Under the pieces are notes generated by a model. It did not search any database, was not told the DNA's origin, and saw only the letters and a list, made by a program, of their open reading frames with translations. From Amycolatopsis decaplanina DSM 44594 (GTDB lineage Bacteria; Actinomycetota; Actinomycetes; Mycobacteriales; Pseudonocardiaceae), in assembly GCF_000342005.1 (NCBI RefSeq), contig NZ_AOHO01000068.1, forward strand, positions 1-64,000: 64,000 nucleotides of DNA. The letters are read 5' to 3'. The position numbers and the translations under genes were made by a program. Shown here in pieces: positions 44,497-53,835 of the stretch (its first letter is position 1; every line of letters starts with the position of its first letter).

Positions 44497-45281
44497 GCTC
44501 GTTGTGCCATCGGCGTGAAATCGATCAACAGCACCGCGCGCTCGGCCGTCTCCGCCCCGTCGGCGACGGTGACCGGCGCGACGTAGTGGCTGACCAGGTC
44601 GTCTTTGACCCCGTAGGAGGCCAGTGGCTGGTGAAGCACAAACCGGTCCAGGATCCCTTCGTCCGCGACGGCCTCCGGGAGGTTGCCGGCATACTCCGGC
44701 GTGGCGATCACGTTCTCCCCACCCTCCGCGTCACGCCGATAGATCAGGTGCGCGAACGTATAGGGTTCCCCGTCCTGGTGCAGCATGTCGGGAGAGGCGA
44801 CCGCACGGCCGCCGGGTCTGTCCACCGACAACTTGAGCAAATGAACGCCCACATGGACCGGCCAGCAGAGTTCGGCCTCGTTCCAGGCCGTCTGCGCGAA
44901 GTCGAATTTGATCAGTTCCGCCAGGAGAGAATTCGATCTGATCCCCTCCGTGAGCCCCGGCATTTGCCGCACCAGGCCAGAGAACTCCGGATTGTGCCTT
45001 CCCTGCCGATAGTCGTTGAAGCTGACCGTCGTACCGTCCGGCATGTTCGCGACGACATCGGGCATCCAGTGAAACTCATCGTTCCAGGGCAAAAAAACCC
45101 CTCGGCCGAACCGGCGATAACGGCCGTCGTTTCGCGAGTATGGATCCAGTGGCAGCCGTTCGAATTCCAGAGTCAAGCTTCGGAGCCGCTCGTCCGCTGG
45201 TGATACGCCCAGTGTCGACGCCAGCTCATATCGCTCATAACCAAGCCGCTGAAGCTTCGAAGTGGTCAAAACAGTTGTCAC
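44493..45281 (-). CDS. 2OG-Fe(II) dioxygenase, isoleucine-dioxygenase (IDO/BsmA) family
   Basis: This 262-residue protein resembles the 2OG-Fe dioxygenase family that hydroxylates free aliphatic amino acids. The iron-binding H-x-D is HQD in PDMLHQDGEPYTFAHLIYR. A late His in DDLVSHYVAPV probably completes the facial triad, and an Arg near the C-terminus would bind 2-oxoglutarate. It starts with GTG and ends in a four-base overlap with the EamA exporter gene. Substrate cannot be fixed; Ile, Leu, Met and Thr are known for relatives. Confidence 0.8.
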   Translation of the reverse strand: MTTVLTTSKLQRLGYERYELASTLGVSPADERLRSLTLEFERLPLDPYSRNDGRYRRFGRGVFLPWNDEFHWMPDVVANMPDGTTVSFNDYRQGRHNPEFSGLVRQMPGLTEGIRSNSLLAELIKFDFAQTAWNEAELCWPVHVGVHLLKLSVDRPGGRAVASPDMLHQDGEPYTFAHLIYRRDAEGGENVIATPEYAGNLPEAVADEGILDRFVLHQPLASYGVKDDLVSHYVAPVTVADGAETAERAVLLIDFTPMAQRA

Positions 45282-45693
45282 TTTTCGTCCATTTCATGTC
45301 ATTTCGCAACCGACAGGACAGAATGCGCGTCGGCAGGCAAGAAGATCACCTATAGTGGCAGGCCCTTCGACTACGCAAACACGGCAGCCATCTTTACAAG
45401 CATGTCGCATTCTTGGCAACAAAACCTGCCCATACGATTTGGGCAAGTGCCCCAATATCCCGCGCGGTCCTATCCCGAATCTCGGGAATAAATGACACAC
45501 GTCCGCGACTTCTTCTTGGTTGAGCAGCAATGATAGAGCCGAGTATTCCACGGGCCCAACAGAGTCCGAGGGCGATCACGGACCGTTTCCGGCACCGCGA
45601 CCGCCCTCCGGCCACTTGCCCCACCGGGCCGCACTCGCTCCACTCGGGACTGCCGTTCATGTCGGAGTCATGGCGATTCCGCGAATCGTCCTG
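45282..45693. other. Intergenic region, 412 bp
   Basis: This stretch is lower in GC than its neighbours. It should contain the promoter of the dioxygenase-exporter pair. An 85-codon minus-strand frame is present but has no recognisable features. No hairpin of note was seen. Confidence 0.4.
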
Positions 45694-46131
45694 CTATTTC
45701 CGAAACTCCTTGGTGAGGTTGTCGTTCCATCCGTCGCCGTCATCCGGCGTACCGTTTCCGGAGTAGTTCCTCTGCTCATTTTCGGTCTTCTGATCGAAGG
45801 TCGTGATCTTGCCGGAAATCTCCGCCTCGAGCCCGGCGAGGAGACTCTTGATCGCCGCGGCGTTGTCGCCGTCGGTCTTCTCGAACTTGTCCGCGATGGC
45901 TTTCAGCTTCGCGCTCATGGCCTCGAAGGTGAGCGTGAGGTGGTCAGCATGCGCGACGACGGCGTTTCGCCGGTCGTCGACGACCCTCTCGATCCATTCA
46001 GCGAGAGAAAATTTCCCCGCATTCGGCCAATGGTGTTTCAGCGCCTCGAAGGCCGCCTTGTGCTCGGTCATGATCTTGCTGATGTTGTCGGCCACCCCTC
46101 GGATGGCGTCGGCGTCGATTTTCGTCGCCAC
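45694..46131 (-). CDS. WXG100/ESX-like helical protein
   Basis: This 145-residue protein is mainly alpha-helical with a central WPNAGKF turn followed by LAEWIERVVDDRRN, consistent with the extended WXG/ESX-like proteins of actinomycetes. The tail after residue 120 is polar and Gly/Asn/Asp-rich. Start is a GTG with AAGGAG five bases upstream. It lies downstream of a large paralogue of the region-1 ART-like protein, mirroring the gene order there. A secreted or carrier role in T7SS is inferred. Confidence 0.65.
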   Translation of the reverse strand: MATKIDADAIRGVADNISKIMTEHKAAFEALKHHWPNAGKFSLAEWIERVVDDRRNAVVAHADHLTLTFEAMSAKLKAIADKFEKTDGDNAAAIKSLLAGLEAEISGKITTFDQKTENEQRNYSGNGTPDDGDGWNDNLTKEFRK

Positions 46132-46382
46132 AGGAACTCCTTAACTGCTGAATCGCTGTGAAAGCCTGGTGGATCTTCCGGCCAGGTGCGGCACACGAGA
46201 ACCTCGCCGGGTGGTCATGAGCAAGCTGCCCCTTCCGGTCGGCACCCGCGGTCGTGGTTGCCGTCGACGGTAACGCGGTGTGCGTGCCCCATCGGCAGAG
46301 CTGCCACTCGCCCGGTAAGACCGAGGACTTTCCTTCACCAATGGTGAGCTGCGGGCTTTCATCGCCCGGAGGCCTTCACCGG

Positions 46383-48767
46383 TCATAATTCGTTCTTCCG
46401 GCTCGGCGGGTCCGCGATTCCGGGGATCCGGCCCGGCCGCGCGCTCCTGGCGCCGGACGGCCGCCGCGACTTCGCACCGGCTGAACGGCCCGCGAACCGC
46501 CTCAACGAAGACCGGATGAGGTCGTCCCGGGCCGTGGAGCCGGCGCTGCCGCCGTCCGCACCGACTTCCGATGCCACCAGTTCACGCATCAGGATGCGAC
46601 CTCGCTCCTTGTCCCGGGGTTCGACGACATCGAGCACCTTGAAGCCCGTCCCTGGCAGGAAGACCACCCGATTCAGCAGGCCTTCGTCCTTCGGCTCGAT
46701 CAACGCCGTGAGCCGCCCGGTCACCGACCAGACGACCAGATCAGTGGAGCCTTGCTCCGCCTCGCCCGGTACGGTCAAGAGGTTGAGGAAGCCCCATTCC
46801 CGCAGCGTGGCGTGGCCGTGGAGCAACGCCCACAACTCCGGCGCCGGGGTCACCACCGTCGCCGCGACGTTGCGGTGCACCGGCAGCTTCTGCAGACCCG
46901 CTGCCACGCACCGGCCGAACTCCACGTGCGGTCCCCGCGTGCCCGCCCGCAGGCCCGCGTCGACGTCGGGATCGTCACCGGCCAGGTAAAGCCCGGCAGC
47001 CACGGCTTCGGTCAGCCCGTTGTCCGACATCGGACGATTCGGCGAGAAACGACGCCACGTCTCCGCGATCTGCGCCGACAACGCATCGAAAGCATCCTCC
47101 CTGCCCGCGCGGATGTGCCCTCGATCGGCGGCGAAACCGGGGTTCAGAGGCCAGGCGCGCAGTTCCGGGCTCGGCGTGGACTGCACGGCCAGCGGTTCCG
47201 GCTCGGGCTCGGGCTCCGGCTCTGCTTGCGATTGAGGCGCGGGTTGTGGCTGGGGTTCCGGGGCCGGCTGAGCTCCGGCCTTCGGCTCGGGCTCGGGTTG
47301 CCGCTCCGGCTGCGGCGTCGAAAGGGGCTCTGCTTCCGATGGTGCGGATGCCGCTTCCTGGCCGCCACCAAGTTCCACCGGAAGATAGGGCATCTCCGGA
47401 GCCGGGGCCGCTGCGGCTTCTGGGGGCTCGGTCTCATCCAGGTGCCGTCGCAGGAGCCGGGAAAGCCGGGGCAACGGCGTCAACGGCGCGGTGAGGTCGG
47501 CCGCGAACGGAAGGTCAGTCTGCCGCGGTTCCGGTGCCGACGGGACGGGAAACGGCTTCGCGCCGGCGCGAATCGAGCCGTCCAGCCGGTCGAGCAACTT
47601 CGCGACGAGCGCGTCGTGCCCGTCCACAGCGGGGTCATGGAAGACCAGAAAGGCTTTGGGGTCGTACGGCATCGTCCTCACCTCGGCCGCACGCGCCGGC
47701 TCACGAGCGGTGCGGAGCCACAAGCCCGCCTGCACGACCTCGACGACCGAATCCGCTTCGTACTGGTAAACCCCCGGCCCGACCTCGATCAGTCCTTTGA
47801 AGGGCAACCGGCCCCGGCGGATCTGCGGAGCGGCGGCCTTGGTTGCGCCGCGCCGCGGAGAGAAGGTGATCTCCTCGGCAAAGGTCCGGAAGCTGTGTGA
47901 GCCGTCCAGGCGCAGCGTGAAGAATTCGGGCGTCGCCGGCGCTCCCACCGGGAGACCGCCGTACAGCACGATCTCCTCGCCGAGGGCGTCCGCCAGTGCC
48001 TGCCCGAGCGTGGTGTGTGAGGGGACCGGAACGTCTCCGAAGCTCAGAAACCGTGTCCTTGACCGGGATTCCGGCGGCAACACGGCCCACCACTTGACGA
48101 CGTCATCCAGCGCGAGCGGCGGTATGCCGTGTCCGCCGAGCACCGCCGTCAGCTCGCGGGGACGCACACTGAGCCATCGGGACAGCCGCGCACGGTCGGC
48201 CTCCAGCCACCGTTGCGGACCGTCCGGCCGCAGCCAGACGCCGGCGGGCAGCGGCTCGACCACGGTGGACTGCCCTGCCCGCTGCGGGTCGGTGGTGGCA
48301 GGTCCTTCCCACTCCGGTGACGGGTACCTTCGGCCCAGCCGGACCGGTTGACTGCCAGGGCCGCAGCCGATCCAGCCGTTGGCTTCGAAAGGAGGAAGAA
48401 AGCACAGGCCGGACGCGCTCGCGAGCACCACTCCGTCGGGGTAGATCACCGTCCGGCCGATCCGATCGGCGAGTTTCTGTGCGGTGACCAGGGTGATGAC
48501 CCCGGCTTCGGCGGAAGGGAACAACCGAAGGGGACGGACTTCCTCGCCGAGAACCGTCCGGACGCCGTCCGCGATCGAGGAAGCACCGGCGTCGGGCTGG
48601 TCCACGACGACGAGGACGTGCTCCGGATCGGCGGGAACCGAGGAGGCCAGTTCCCGGGCCTGCGCGGTGATTCCCCCCGGACCGTGCACGACGAGCGAGG
48701 CACCGATGCGCACGCAGGCCACTTGCGACCTGCGTCGGCCGAGGCGTGGCATTTTGAGGACCGGCAT
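46383..48767 (-). CDS. T7SS-locus protein with degenerate ART-like C-terminus (paralogue of 10923-13442)
   Basis: This protein has about 794 residues, with start at 48767 after a GAAAGG site. N-terminal alpha/beta sequence includes LADRIGRTVIYPDG, matching the paralogue's LADALDIEIFAPDG. A Pro/Glu/Gln-rich linker lies at about residues 470-540. The C-terminal 230 residues resemble an ADP-ribosyltransferase fold, ending with NRVVFLPGTGFKVLDV. The catalytic Glu expected just before VVF is replaced by Arg, so transferase activity is unlikely. An Arg-rich tail ends the protein. The pairing of this family with a WXG-like gene at two separate loci suggests a conserved partnership of unknown function. 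Confidence 0.6.
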   Translation of the reverse strand: MPVLKMPRLGRRRSQVACVRIGASLVVHGPGGITAQARELASSVPADPEHVLVVVDQPDAGASSIADGVRTVLGEEVRPLRLFPSAEAGVITLVTAQKLADRIGRTVIYPDGVVLASASGLCFLPPFEANGWIGCGPGSQPVRLGRRYPSPEWEGPATTDPQRAGQSTVVEPLPAGVWLRPDGPQRWLEADRARLSRWLSVRPRELTAVLGGHGIPPLALDDVVKWWAVLPPESRSRTRFLSFGDVPVPSHTTLGQALADALGEEIVLYGGLPVGAPATPEFFTLRLDGSHSFRTFAEEITFSPRRGATKAAAPQIRRGRLPFKGLIEVGPGVYQYEADSVVEVVQAGLWLRTAREPARAAEVRTMPYDPKAFLVFHDPAVDGHDALVAKLLDRLDGSIRAGAKPFPVPSAPEPRQTDLPFAADLTAPLTPLPRLSRLLRRHLDETEPPEAAAAPAPEMPYLPVELGGGQEAASAPSEAEPLSTPQPERQPEPEPKAGAQPAPEPQPQPAPQSQAEPEPEPEPEPLAVQSTPSPELRAWPLNPGFAADRGHIRAGREDAFDALSAQIAETWRRFSPNRPMSDNGLTEAVAAGLYLAGDDPDVDAGLRAGTRGPHVEFGRCVAAGLQKLPVHRNVAATVVTPAPELWALLHGHATLREWGFLNLLTVPGEAEQGSTDLVVWSVTGRLTALIEPKDEGLLNRVVFLPGTGFKVLDVVEPRDKERGRILMRELVASEVGADGGSAGSTARDDLIRSSLRRFAGRSAGAKSRRPSGARSARPGRIPGIADPPSRKNEL

Positions 48768-48785
48768 CGGGTTCACCTTTCGAGG

Positions 48786-49295
48786 TCAAGACTCGGGGAG
48801 GTCATCACGGTCTTCGGTGAAGATTCGGGTGATCGACGCGTCGATCTGCATCAACTCCGCTTCCTGACCGAGGGGCACCAAGTGGGTCGTGCAGTCAAGG
48901 AACGAGATCAGTTGACGACGGCAGCCGGTCAGTGCCACGCGACCTGGAGGCACTTCCAGGTGGAACCACACGAGGCCGGGGTCGTCCTCGCCAGGGTGGA
49001 TCCGGACGTCTCCGTCACCGACCAAGAGAGCCATCCCACCGACCAGGAGATCACGCCCGAGCACCCACTCGACCGGTTCGACCCCGTCTCGCAGGAAGGA
49101 CAGGGTCACGGCAAGCGGATCCTTGGTGTCGTAACACAGATTCGCCTCGATCGTCACCGTGTCGCCCCACTGCGGCCGCAGGGTGAAATCAAGCCGGTGG
49201 ACGTGGACGGAATGGCCGTGCGGCAACTCGCCTTCGGTCCCCTTGGCGGGAAACCGGTTCCGGTCGCAACCGGACCGTTCAGGCTCCGATGGCAT
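48786..49295 (-). CDS. SsgA-like protein (SALP)
   Basis: This protein has about 169 residues. The core LCYDTKDPLAVTLSFL, then WVLGRDLLVGGM, GDGDVRIHP and ISFLDCTTHLVPLG, match the SsgA/SsgB family almost motif for motif. SALPs are actinomycete-specific and help control septum placement and peptidoglycan remodelling during sporulation. The exact start is uncertain: the ATG at 49295 slightly overlaps the LuxR gene and a TTG lies further inside. Its place between a regulator and a T7SS-like pair is unusual and suggests that effector deployment may be tied to cell division or development. Confidence 0.82.
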   Translation of the reverse strand: MPSEPERSGCDRNRFPAKGTEGELPHGHSVHVHRLDFTLRPQWGDTVTIEANLCYDTKDPLAVTLSFLRDGVEPVEWVLGRDLLVGGMALLVGDGDVRIHPGEDDPGLVWFHLEVPPGRVALTGCRRQLISFLDCTTHLVPLGQEAELMQIDASITRIFTEDRDDLPES

Positions 49296-51774
49296 CTGAT
49301 CGCCGTCCCAGATCCGAGGTCGCCAAGCCATACCTGGTGCGGCAACCCGCTTTGGCGAACAGCCTCGTCAGGTGTTTCTCGACCGTTTTCTCGCTGATCC
49401 GGACAGCGCGGGCGATCTGCCGGTTGGTCCGTCCGGTGCGCACCAAGTCGAGAATCCCCATCTCGGTCTCCGACAGCGGTTCGCGAACGCCCGCCCTGCC
49501 CGCCGTCGCACCACTGCCGTTCTCCGATCGGCGATCTGCGGGGAACCGGCCGATTTCGACCAGGACCCGTTCCGTGGACGCGTTGTTCGTATCGTCGCCG
49601 TTCACCTGGGCGCGTACCAGGGTGAGCAGTGCGGAGGAACGCGGCGATCCCTTGCGGGCGAACCACTCTTCCGCGGCCGTCACGACCTCGTCGTGGCGGG
49701 AGGCAGCGCCGTCGCGGCGGGCGAACCGGGCGAGCCGGAGGAACAGCCGCGCGGCGCCGATCTCGTCGTCGGAATCGAAGTGGGTCCGGAGAGCGTGCCA
49801 ACCGGACTCGAACGCCAGGTGGTCGGCTCCGGCTTCCTGGTGGGCGCCGACTTCCACCCACGCCCGCAACAGGGGAAGGCGGCCGTTCCCGGGCACCTTG
49901 GCCAGCCAGCCTGCCGAGCGGCGGGCTTCACCCAGCCGCCCGCACGCCTCCGCCGCGAGCAATCGGGCGTGCTCACGGACCAGCTCGTCCACCGAAACGT
50001 GTGTTTCGAGTTCGTTCACCGCGTCCAGCACTTCCGCCCACAGCCCTTCCGCGTGAGCGGCCCGCACACGGTGGTGCGCGGCCACCGGACCGGACACCGG
50101 GGTCCGGTAGTCCCGGCCCAGCACCGACCGGAACACGGGCACGAGATCGCGGACGGCACAGGCTTCGACGAGTTCGTCATCAGGCAGGTTGCCGCGACGG
50201 CCCGGTGACGGGGCCGCGAAGCTGACCTGACGCCAGATCGGCAGCAGGGACAACTCCACCTCCTCCGGCACGATCTGCTGTCCGGCGAACCAGCGGTCGG
50301 CGAACTCCACCGTCGCTTCGGCCCCCACCAGCATGTCTCGCACGTGTTCGGGCACCGGGCGTCCGAGGTGCACGGCGGACAGGACCGCGGCCACCGCGAG
50401 TTCGGCGCGCTCGTCCGCTCCCGGCGCGTCGGCCAGCGCCTCGTGGGTGAACGCGTCCAGCGTCGTGTAGTCGGCGGTGCGGACCAGGTGACGGAAGAGT
50501 TCGGTCTGGCGTCCGGCCCGGTCGGCCGTCCGGCCGGTGTGCCGCCAGATCGCGTGGAGGTGCGCGGTGCGCTCGGCGGAGTCGGCGGCGAGCGCGCACT
50601 CGGAGGACCGCAGCGGGCCGACGTAGTCCGCGTTGGACGGCATTTCGCTTCCCGCCGCGGCGATGTGCCTGGCGATTGGTTCCTCGTGCGGACCGGACAC
50701 CCTGCCACTGTCGAGCATGCCTTCGGCGACAGTGCGATGCAGCCGTCGCATATCTTGTCCACTGTGGACCAACGCGGCTCCGATCCCGGGCACCCTGCAC
50801 CGGATCCGCCCGTCCGGATCGTGGTCCAGCAGCCCGGCCCGGAGCAACGCGTCGACCGCCCGGCCCGCGGTCGTGCCCGCCTGGCCGCCGTCTTCGAGAT
50901 ACCGGATCTCCTCGAGGAGGAACCCGGGAGGGCTTGCCGCGAGCAGCACCACGCGTTTGCCGATCTCGCCGAAGCTTTCGATCACCTCGGAGAAGGGGTG
51001 CCCGTCCGGCGTCGCAATGGGGGCGTCATCCGAACGCAAGCGGACGAGACCGTCGACGACCTCGAGCCTTTCGCCGCGACGCAGTTCGTTCACCGTCGAA
51101 AGCATCGCCGCCGGATGACCCCACAGCGGTCCGAGTGCCCACTGGACCGCCTGCTCCACGGCCGGCGCGACCCGCGTACCCGTCGCGCGCCGGAGCAGGG
51201 TCGCGGCTTCGTCCGACGAGAGCGGTCCCAGTTCGATCGTCCGGCCCTGCGTCCCGCGGAACGGATCCGGCGTGCGGCACGACGCGATGACCGTGTGCCC
51301 GGCGCGGTGCATCGGCGCCACCGCGAGCACGGGATCCGGAAGGTGGTCGGCCCCGTCGAGCACGACCGTCACCGGCGCGGTCGTTTCGAGACGGGTGAAC
51401 AGCGTGCACATCGCGTGCAGCAGGCAGAAGCGCGACCACGGATCGGCGTAGGCCTCCTCTGTGCACGCACCACTCACGCGTTCCAGGGACTCCGGCAGCC
51501 GAGGGTCGGTTTCGAACCGCTCATACTGCTCACGGATCGCCGCGAGCACCGGACGGAAGCCGAACAGGTCCCACTCGGGCCGCTCGGCAGGCAACGACAC
51601 GGTGAGGACGGGGGCCCCGCTCTCGGCCAGTGTCCGGCGTACCTCTTCCAGCAACGCCGACTTGCCGATGCCCGGCAGACCGGACACCACGGTCGGGCCG
51701 GCGGCACGACGGTCGTCGCAGATGGTCGCGAGTTCCGTCTTCCGTCCCACCAGTCCGCCACGTCGTCGTGCCAT
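49279..51774 (-). CDS. Large ATPase-LuxR (LAL/STAND) transcriptional regulator
   Basis: This 831-residue regulator starts at an ATG with GGAGGGA eight bases upstream. Residues 1-250 hold an AAA-type NTPase (Walker A GLPGIGKSALLEE, Walker B VTVVLDGADHL). The middle is helical. The C-terminus is a LuxR HTH (LSETEMGILDLVRTGRTNRQ, then ISEKTVEKHLTRLF). LAL proteins are large pathway activators that sense a ligand through the ATPase or helical region. Its stop overlaps the SsgA-like gene start, so it is the first gene of the minus-strand T7SS-like operon and probably controls it. Confidence 0.9.
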   Translation of the reverse strand: MARRRGGLVGRKTELATICDDRRAAGPTVVSGLPGIGKSALLEEVRRTLAESGAPVLTVSLPAERPEWDLFGFRPVLAAIREQYERFETDPRLPESLERVSGACTEEAYADPWSRFCLLHAMCTLFTRLETTAPVTVVLDGADHLPDPVLAVAPMHRAGHTVIASCRTPDPFRGTQGRTIELGPLSSDEAATLLRRATGTRVAPAVEQAVQWALGPLWGHPAAMLSTVNELRRGERLEVVDGLVRLRSDDAPIATPDGHPFSEVIESFGEIGKRVVLLAASPPGFLLEEIRYLEDGGQAGTTAGRAVDALLRAGLLDHDPDGRIRCRVPGIGAALVHSGQDMRRLHRTVAEGMLDSGRVSGPHEEPIARHIAAAGSEMPSNADYVGPLRSSECALAADSAERTAHLHAIWRHTGRTADRAGRQTELFRHLVRTADYTTLDAFTHEALADAPGADERAELAVAAVLSAVHLGRPVPEHVRDMLVGAEATVEFADRWFAGQQIVPEEVELSLLPIWRQVSFAAPSPGRRGNLPDDELVEACAVRDLVPVFRSVLGRDYRTPVSGPVAAHHRVRAAHAEGLWAEVLDAVNELETHVSVDELVREHARLLAAEACGRLGEARRSAGWLAKVPGNGRLPLLRAWVEVGAHQEAGADHLAFESGWHALRTHFDSDDEIGAARLFLRLARFARRDGAASRHDEVVTAAEEWFARKGSPRSSALLTLVRAQVNGDDTNNASTERVLVEIGRFPADRRSENGSGATAGRAGVREPLSETEMGILDLVRTGRTNRQIARAVRISEKTVEKHLTRLFAKAGCRTRYGLATSDLGRRSDAIGA

Positions 51775-52317
51775 TTCGCAGTCCCTCCGACCTCGGCTTT
51801 TCTGGAATATCACCGATCTCACCAAGGGCGACTCAATGAATTCTTTATCCGCGCCGCGCCCGGGTATCTTCGGGCAGAGGCGATGGACAAGCGTGTCGGC
51901 TACGAAGGCATCGGGACCCGCGAGTGGTATGGAGACGGCGCATGCGTGTCCGCTCACCCTCCGTGCTTGGCACGGTGCTACCGAGCCGTGAAGGACTCCT
52001 TGAGGGGCTCTGAGTCCCTCAAGGAGTCCTTCACGGCCTCAGGGACGATCACCGTCTCAAGCATGGAATGCGACCTGGCTCACAATACTCACCTCAAGTC
52101 TTCCTTAAGTCTAACTCAAAAGCAGCTCAAGCATTTCCCGTAGAAACCCTCCTTATTATCCAGAAGTTCAGATTGCGTATCCGCGGTATTGACCCCGGCT
52201 CCGCATGGCTTCACAGTTCCCCTCGCGAGCCCACTGACAAGCTCGCCGGCCTGGCGCCTGAGATGCTCAGTGGGAACCGGGCCGTCCGTTATCACAGGAC
52301 AAGAGGCTGAAACCCTG
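51775..52317. other. Divergent intergenic region, 543 bp
   Basis: This gap lies between two divergent genes (LAL regulator and permease), so both promoters should be here. It also contains the long palindrome at 51985-52037. The stretch around 52080-52170 is relatively AT-rich. No gene is seen. Confidence 0.55.
51985..52037. repeat. Perfect 22-bp-stem palindrome (GTGAAGGACTCCTT type)
   Basis: Two perfectly complementary 22-base arms flank a 9-base loop, GCTCTGAGT. Both flanking genes point away from it, so it is not a simple terminator. A diverged relative lies at 58800-58849. Confidence 0.85.
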
Positions 52318-53760
52318 ATGCGAACTTCAGGAAAAGAGGGAGCGGCCACTGCCGGCCTGTCTCACGACGCCGGCGATGAGGGCTACAGCAAGTCCCTGAA
52401 GCCAAGGCATATCAGCATGATGGCGATCGGTGGCGCGATCGGCACCGGTCTGTTCCTCGGCGCGGGCGGTCGACTGAACTCCGCAGGCCCCGCGCTCGCG
52501 ATCGTATACGCGATTTGTGGTGTATTCGCCTTTTTCGTGGTTCGCGCGCTGGGCGAATTGGTATTGCATCGCCCGTCATCGGGCGCCTTCGTCTCCTATG
52601 CGCGGGAATTCCTGGGCGAGAAGGGTGCCTTCGTCGCCGGGTGGATGTATTTCTTGAACTGGGCGACCACTGGGATCGCCGACATCACCGCCATCGCGAT
52701 CTACGCGCATTACTGGTCGATGTTCTCCGACATTCCCCAGTGGATATTGGCGCTGATCATGCTGGCCGTCGTGCTGACACTGAACCTCGTCTCGGTGAAG
52801 ATCTTCGGTGAGATGGAGTTCTGGTTCGCCATCATCAAGGTCGGCGCCGTCGTGGTGTTCATGGCGATCGCCATCTTCCTGCTGGTCACCGGCACGCCGG
52901 TCGACGGGCATACACCAGGGCCACAGCTGATCGCGGACGGCGGCGGCATCATGCCGAACGGTCTCCTGCCGCTGATCCTGGTCGTGCAGGGTGTCGTCTT
53001 CGCTTACGCGGCGGTGGAACTCGTCGGTGTCACGGCGGGTGAGACCGCCGAACCGGCGAAGGTGATGCCGAAGGCGATCAACTCGATCATGTGGCGGATC
53101 GGCGTGTTCTACGTCGGCTCGGTCGTGCTGCTGTCCATGCTGCTGCCGTCGGACGAGTACCGCGCCGGAGAAAGCCCCTTCGTCACCGTCCTGTCCAGCA
53201 TCGGTGTTCCCGCCGCCGGCGACGTGATGAATCTGGTCGTGCTCACGGCCGCGCTGTCCAGCCTGAACTCGGGCCTCTACGCCACCGGCCGCATCCTGCG
53301 TTCGATGGCGAAGACCGGTTCCGCGCCCGGATTCACCGGTGTGATGAACAAGAGCCAGGTACCTTACGGCGGCATTCTGCTCACCGGTGGCGTATGCGTG
53401 CTCGGTGTCGGCCTGAACTATCTGGTCCCGGCGAGCGCCTTCGAGATCATTCTCAACTTCTCCGCGGTCGCGATCGTCGCCACCTGGGGATTGATCGTCA
53501 TCTGCCACTTGGTCTTCGTGAAACGCTCGAAGGCGGGCCTCGTCGAGCGGCCGGGTTACCGGCTGCCGTGGACGCCGGTGACACAGTACGTCACCCTCGC
53601 CTTCCTGGCGTCGGTGCTGATACTGATGTGGCTCGACGAAGGCGCGGGCCGGGTCACCCTGCTTTGCCTTCCGCTCATCGCGGCGGCCCTCGTCGTGGGC
53701 TGGTTCGCCAGCCGACGCAAGCGTGAGCAGCTTGCCGACGTGAGTACGGAGTCGGAGTGA
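52318..53760 (+). CDS. Amino-acid permease (APC family, asparagine/GABA permease-like)
   Basis: This is a 480-residue, 12-helix permease. The first helix GGAIGTGLFLGAGGRL is the substrate-binding signature of the amino acid/polyamine/organocation family. GETAEPAKVMPKAI in the middle loop is typical of AnsP/GabP-type proteins. The ATG at 52318 precedes the conserved cytoplasmic start (KSLKPRHISMMAIGG); a longer frame from 52189 adds no recognisable sequence. It would import an amino acid with protons. A convergent GntR regulator lies just downstream and a clear hairpin separates them. Confidence 0.9.
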   Translation: MRTSGKEGAATAGLSHDAGDEGYSKSLKPRHISMMAIGGAIGTGLFLGAGGRLNSAGPALAIVYAICGVFAFFVVRALGELVLHRPSSGAFVSYAREFLGEKGAFVAGWMYFLNWATTGIADITAIAIYAHYWSMFSDIPQWILALIMLAVVLTLNLVSVKIFGEMEFWFAIIKVGAVVVFMAIAIFLLVTGTPVDGHTPGPQLIADGGGIMPNGLLPLILVVQGVVFAYAAVELVGVTAGETAEPAKVMPKAINSIMWRIGVFYVGSVVLLSMLLPSDEYRAGESPFVTVLSSIGVPAAGDVMNLVVLTAALSSLNSGLYATGRILRSMAKTGSAPGFTGVMNKSQVPYGGILLTGGVCVLGVGLNYLVPASAFEIILNFSAVAIVATWGLIVICHLVFVKRSKAGLVERPGYRLPWTPVTQYVTLAFLASVLILMWLDEGAGRVTLLCLPLIAAALVVGWFASRRKREQLADVSTESE

Positions 53761-53765
53761 CCGAA

Positions 53766-53802
53766 GGGAGCTTTCCCCGCATCTCGTGTGGGGAAAGCTC
53801 CC
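53766..53802 (+). terminator. Hairpin terminator after the permease gene
   Basis: GGGAGCTTTCCCC pairs perfectly with GGGGAAAGCTCCC across an 11-base loop, six bases after the permease stop. With the convergent GntR gene ending at 53836, it can serve both strands. Confidence 0.85.
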
Positions 53803-53835
53803 CCCTTCGCATCGTCAGCCGCCGGAAAACCCCGA

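Noticed and set aside
45294..45551. 85-codon minus-strand frame in the intergenic gap
   Set aside because: It has no recognisable features and no good ribosome site, and the region is more likely promoter DNA.
46141..46386. 81-codon minus-strand frame between the ART-like and WXG-like genes
   Set aside because: It overlaps the upstream stop by four bases, which is suggestive, but its composition is Arg/Ser-rich and no motif or ribosome site supports it.
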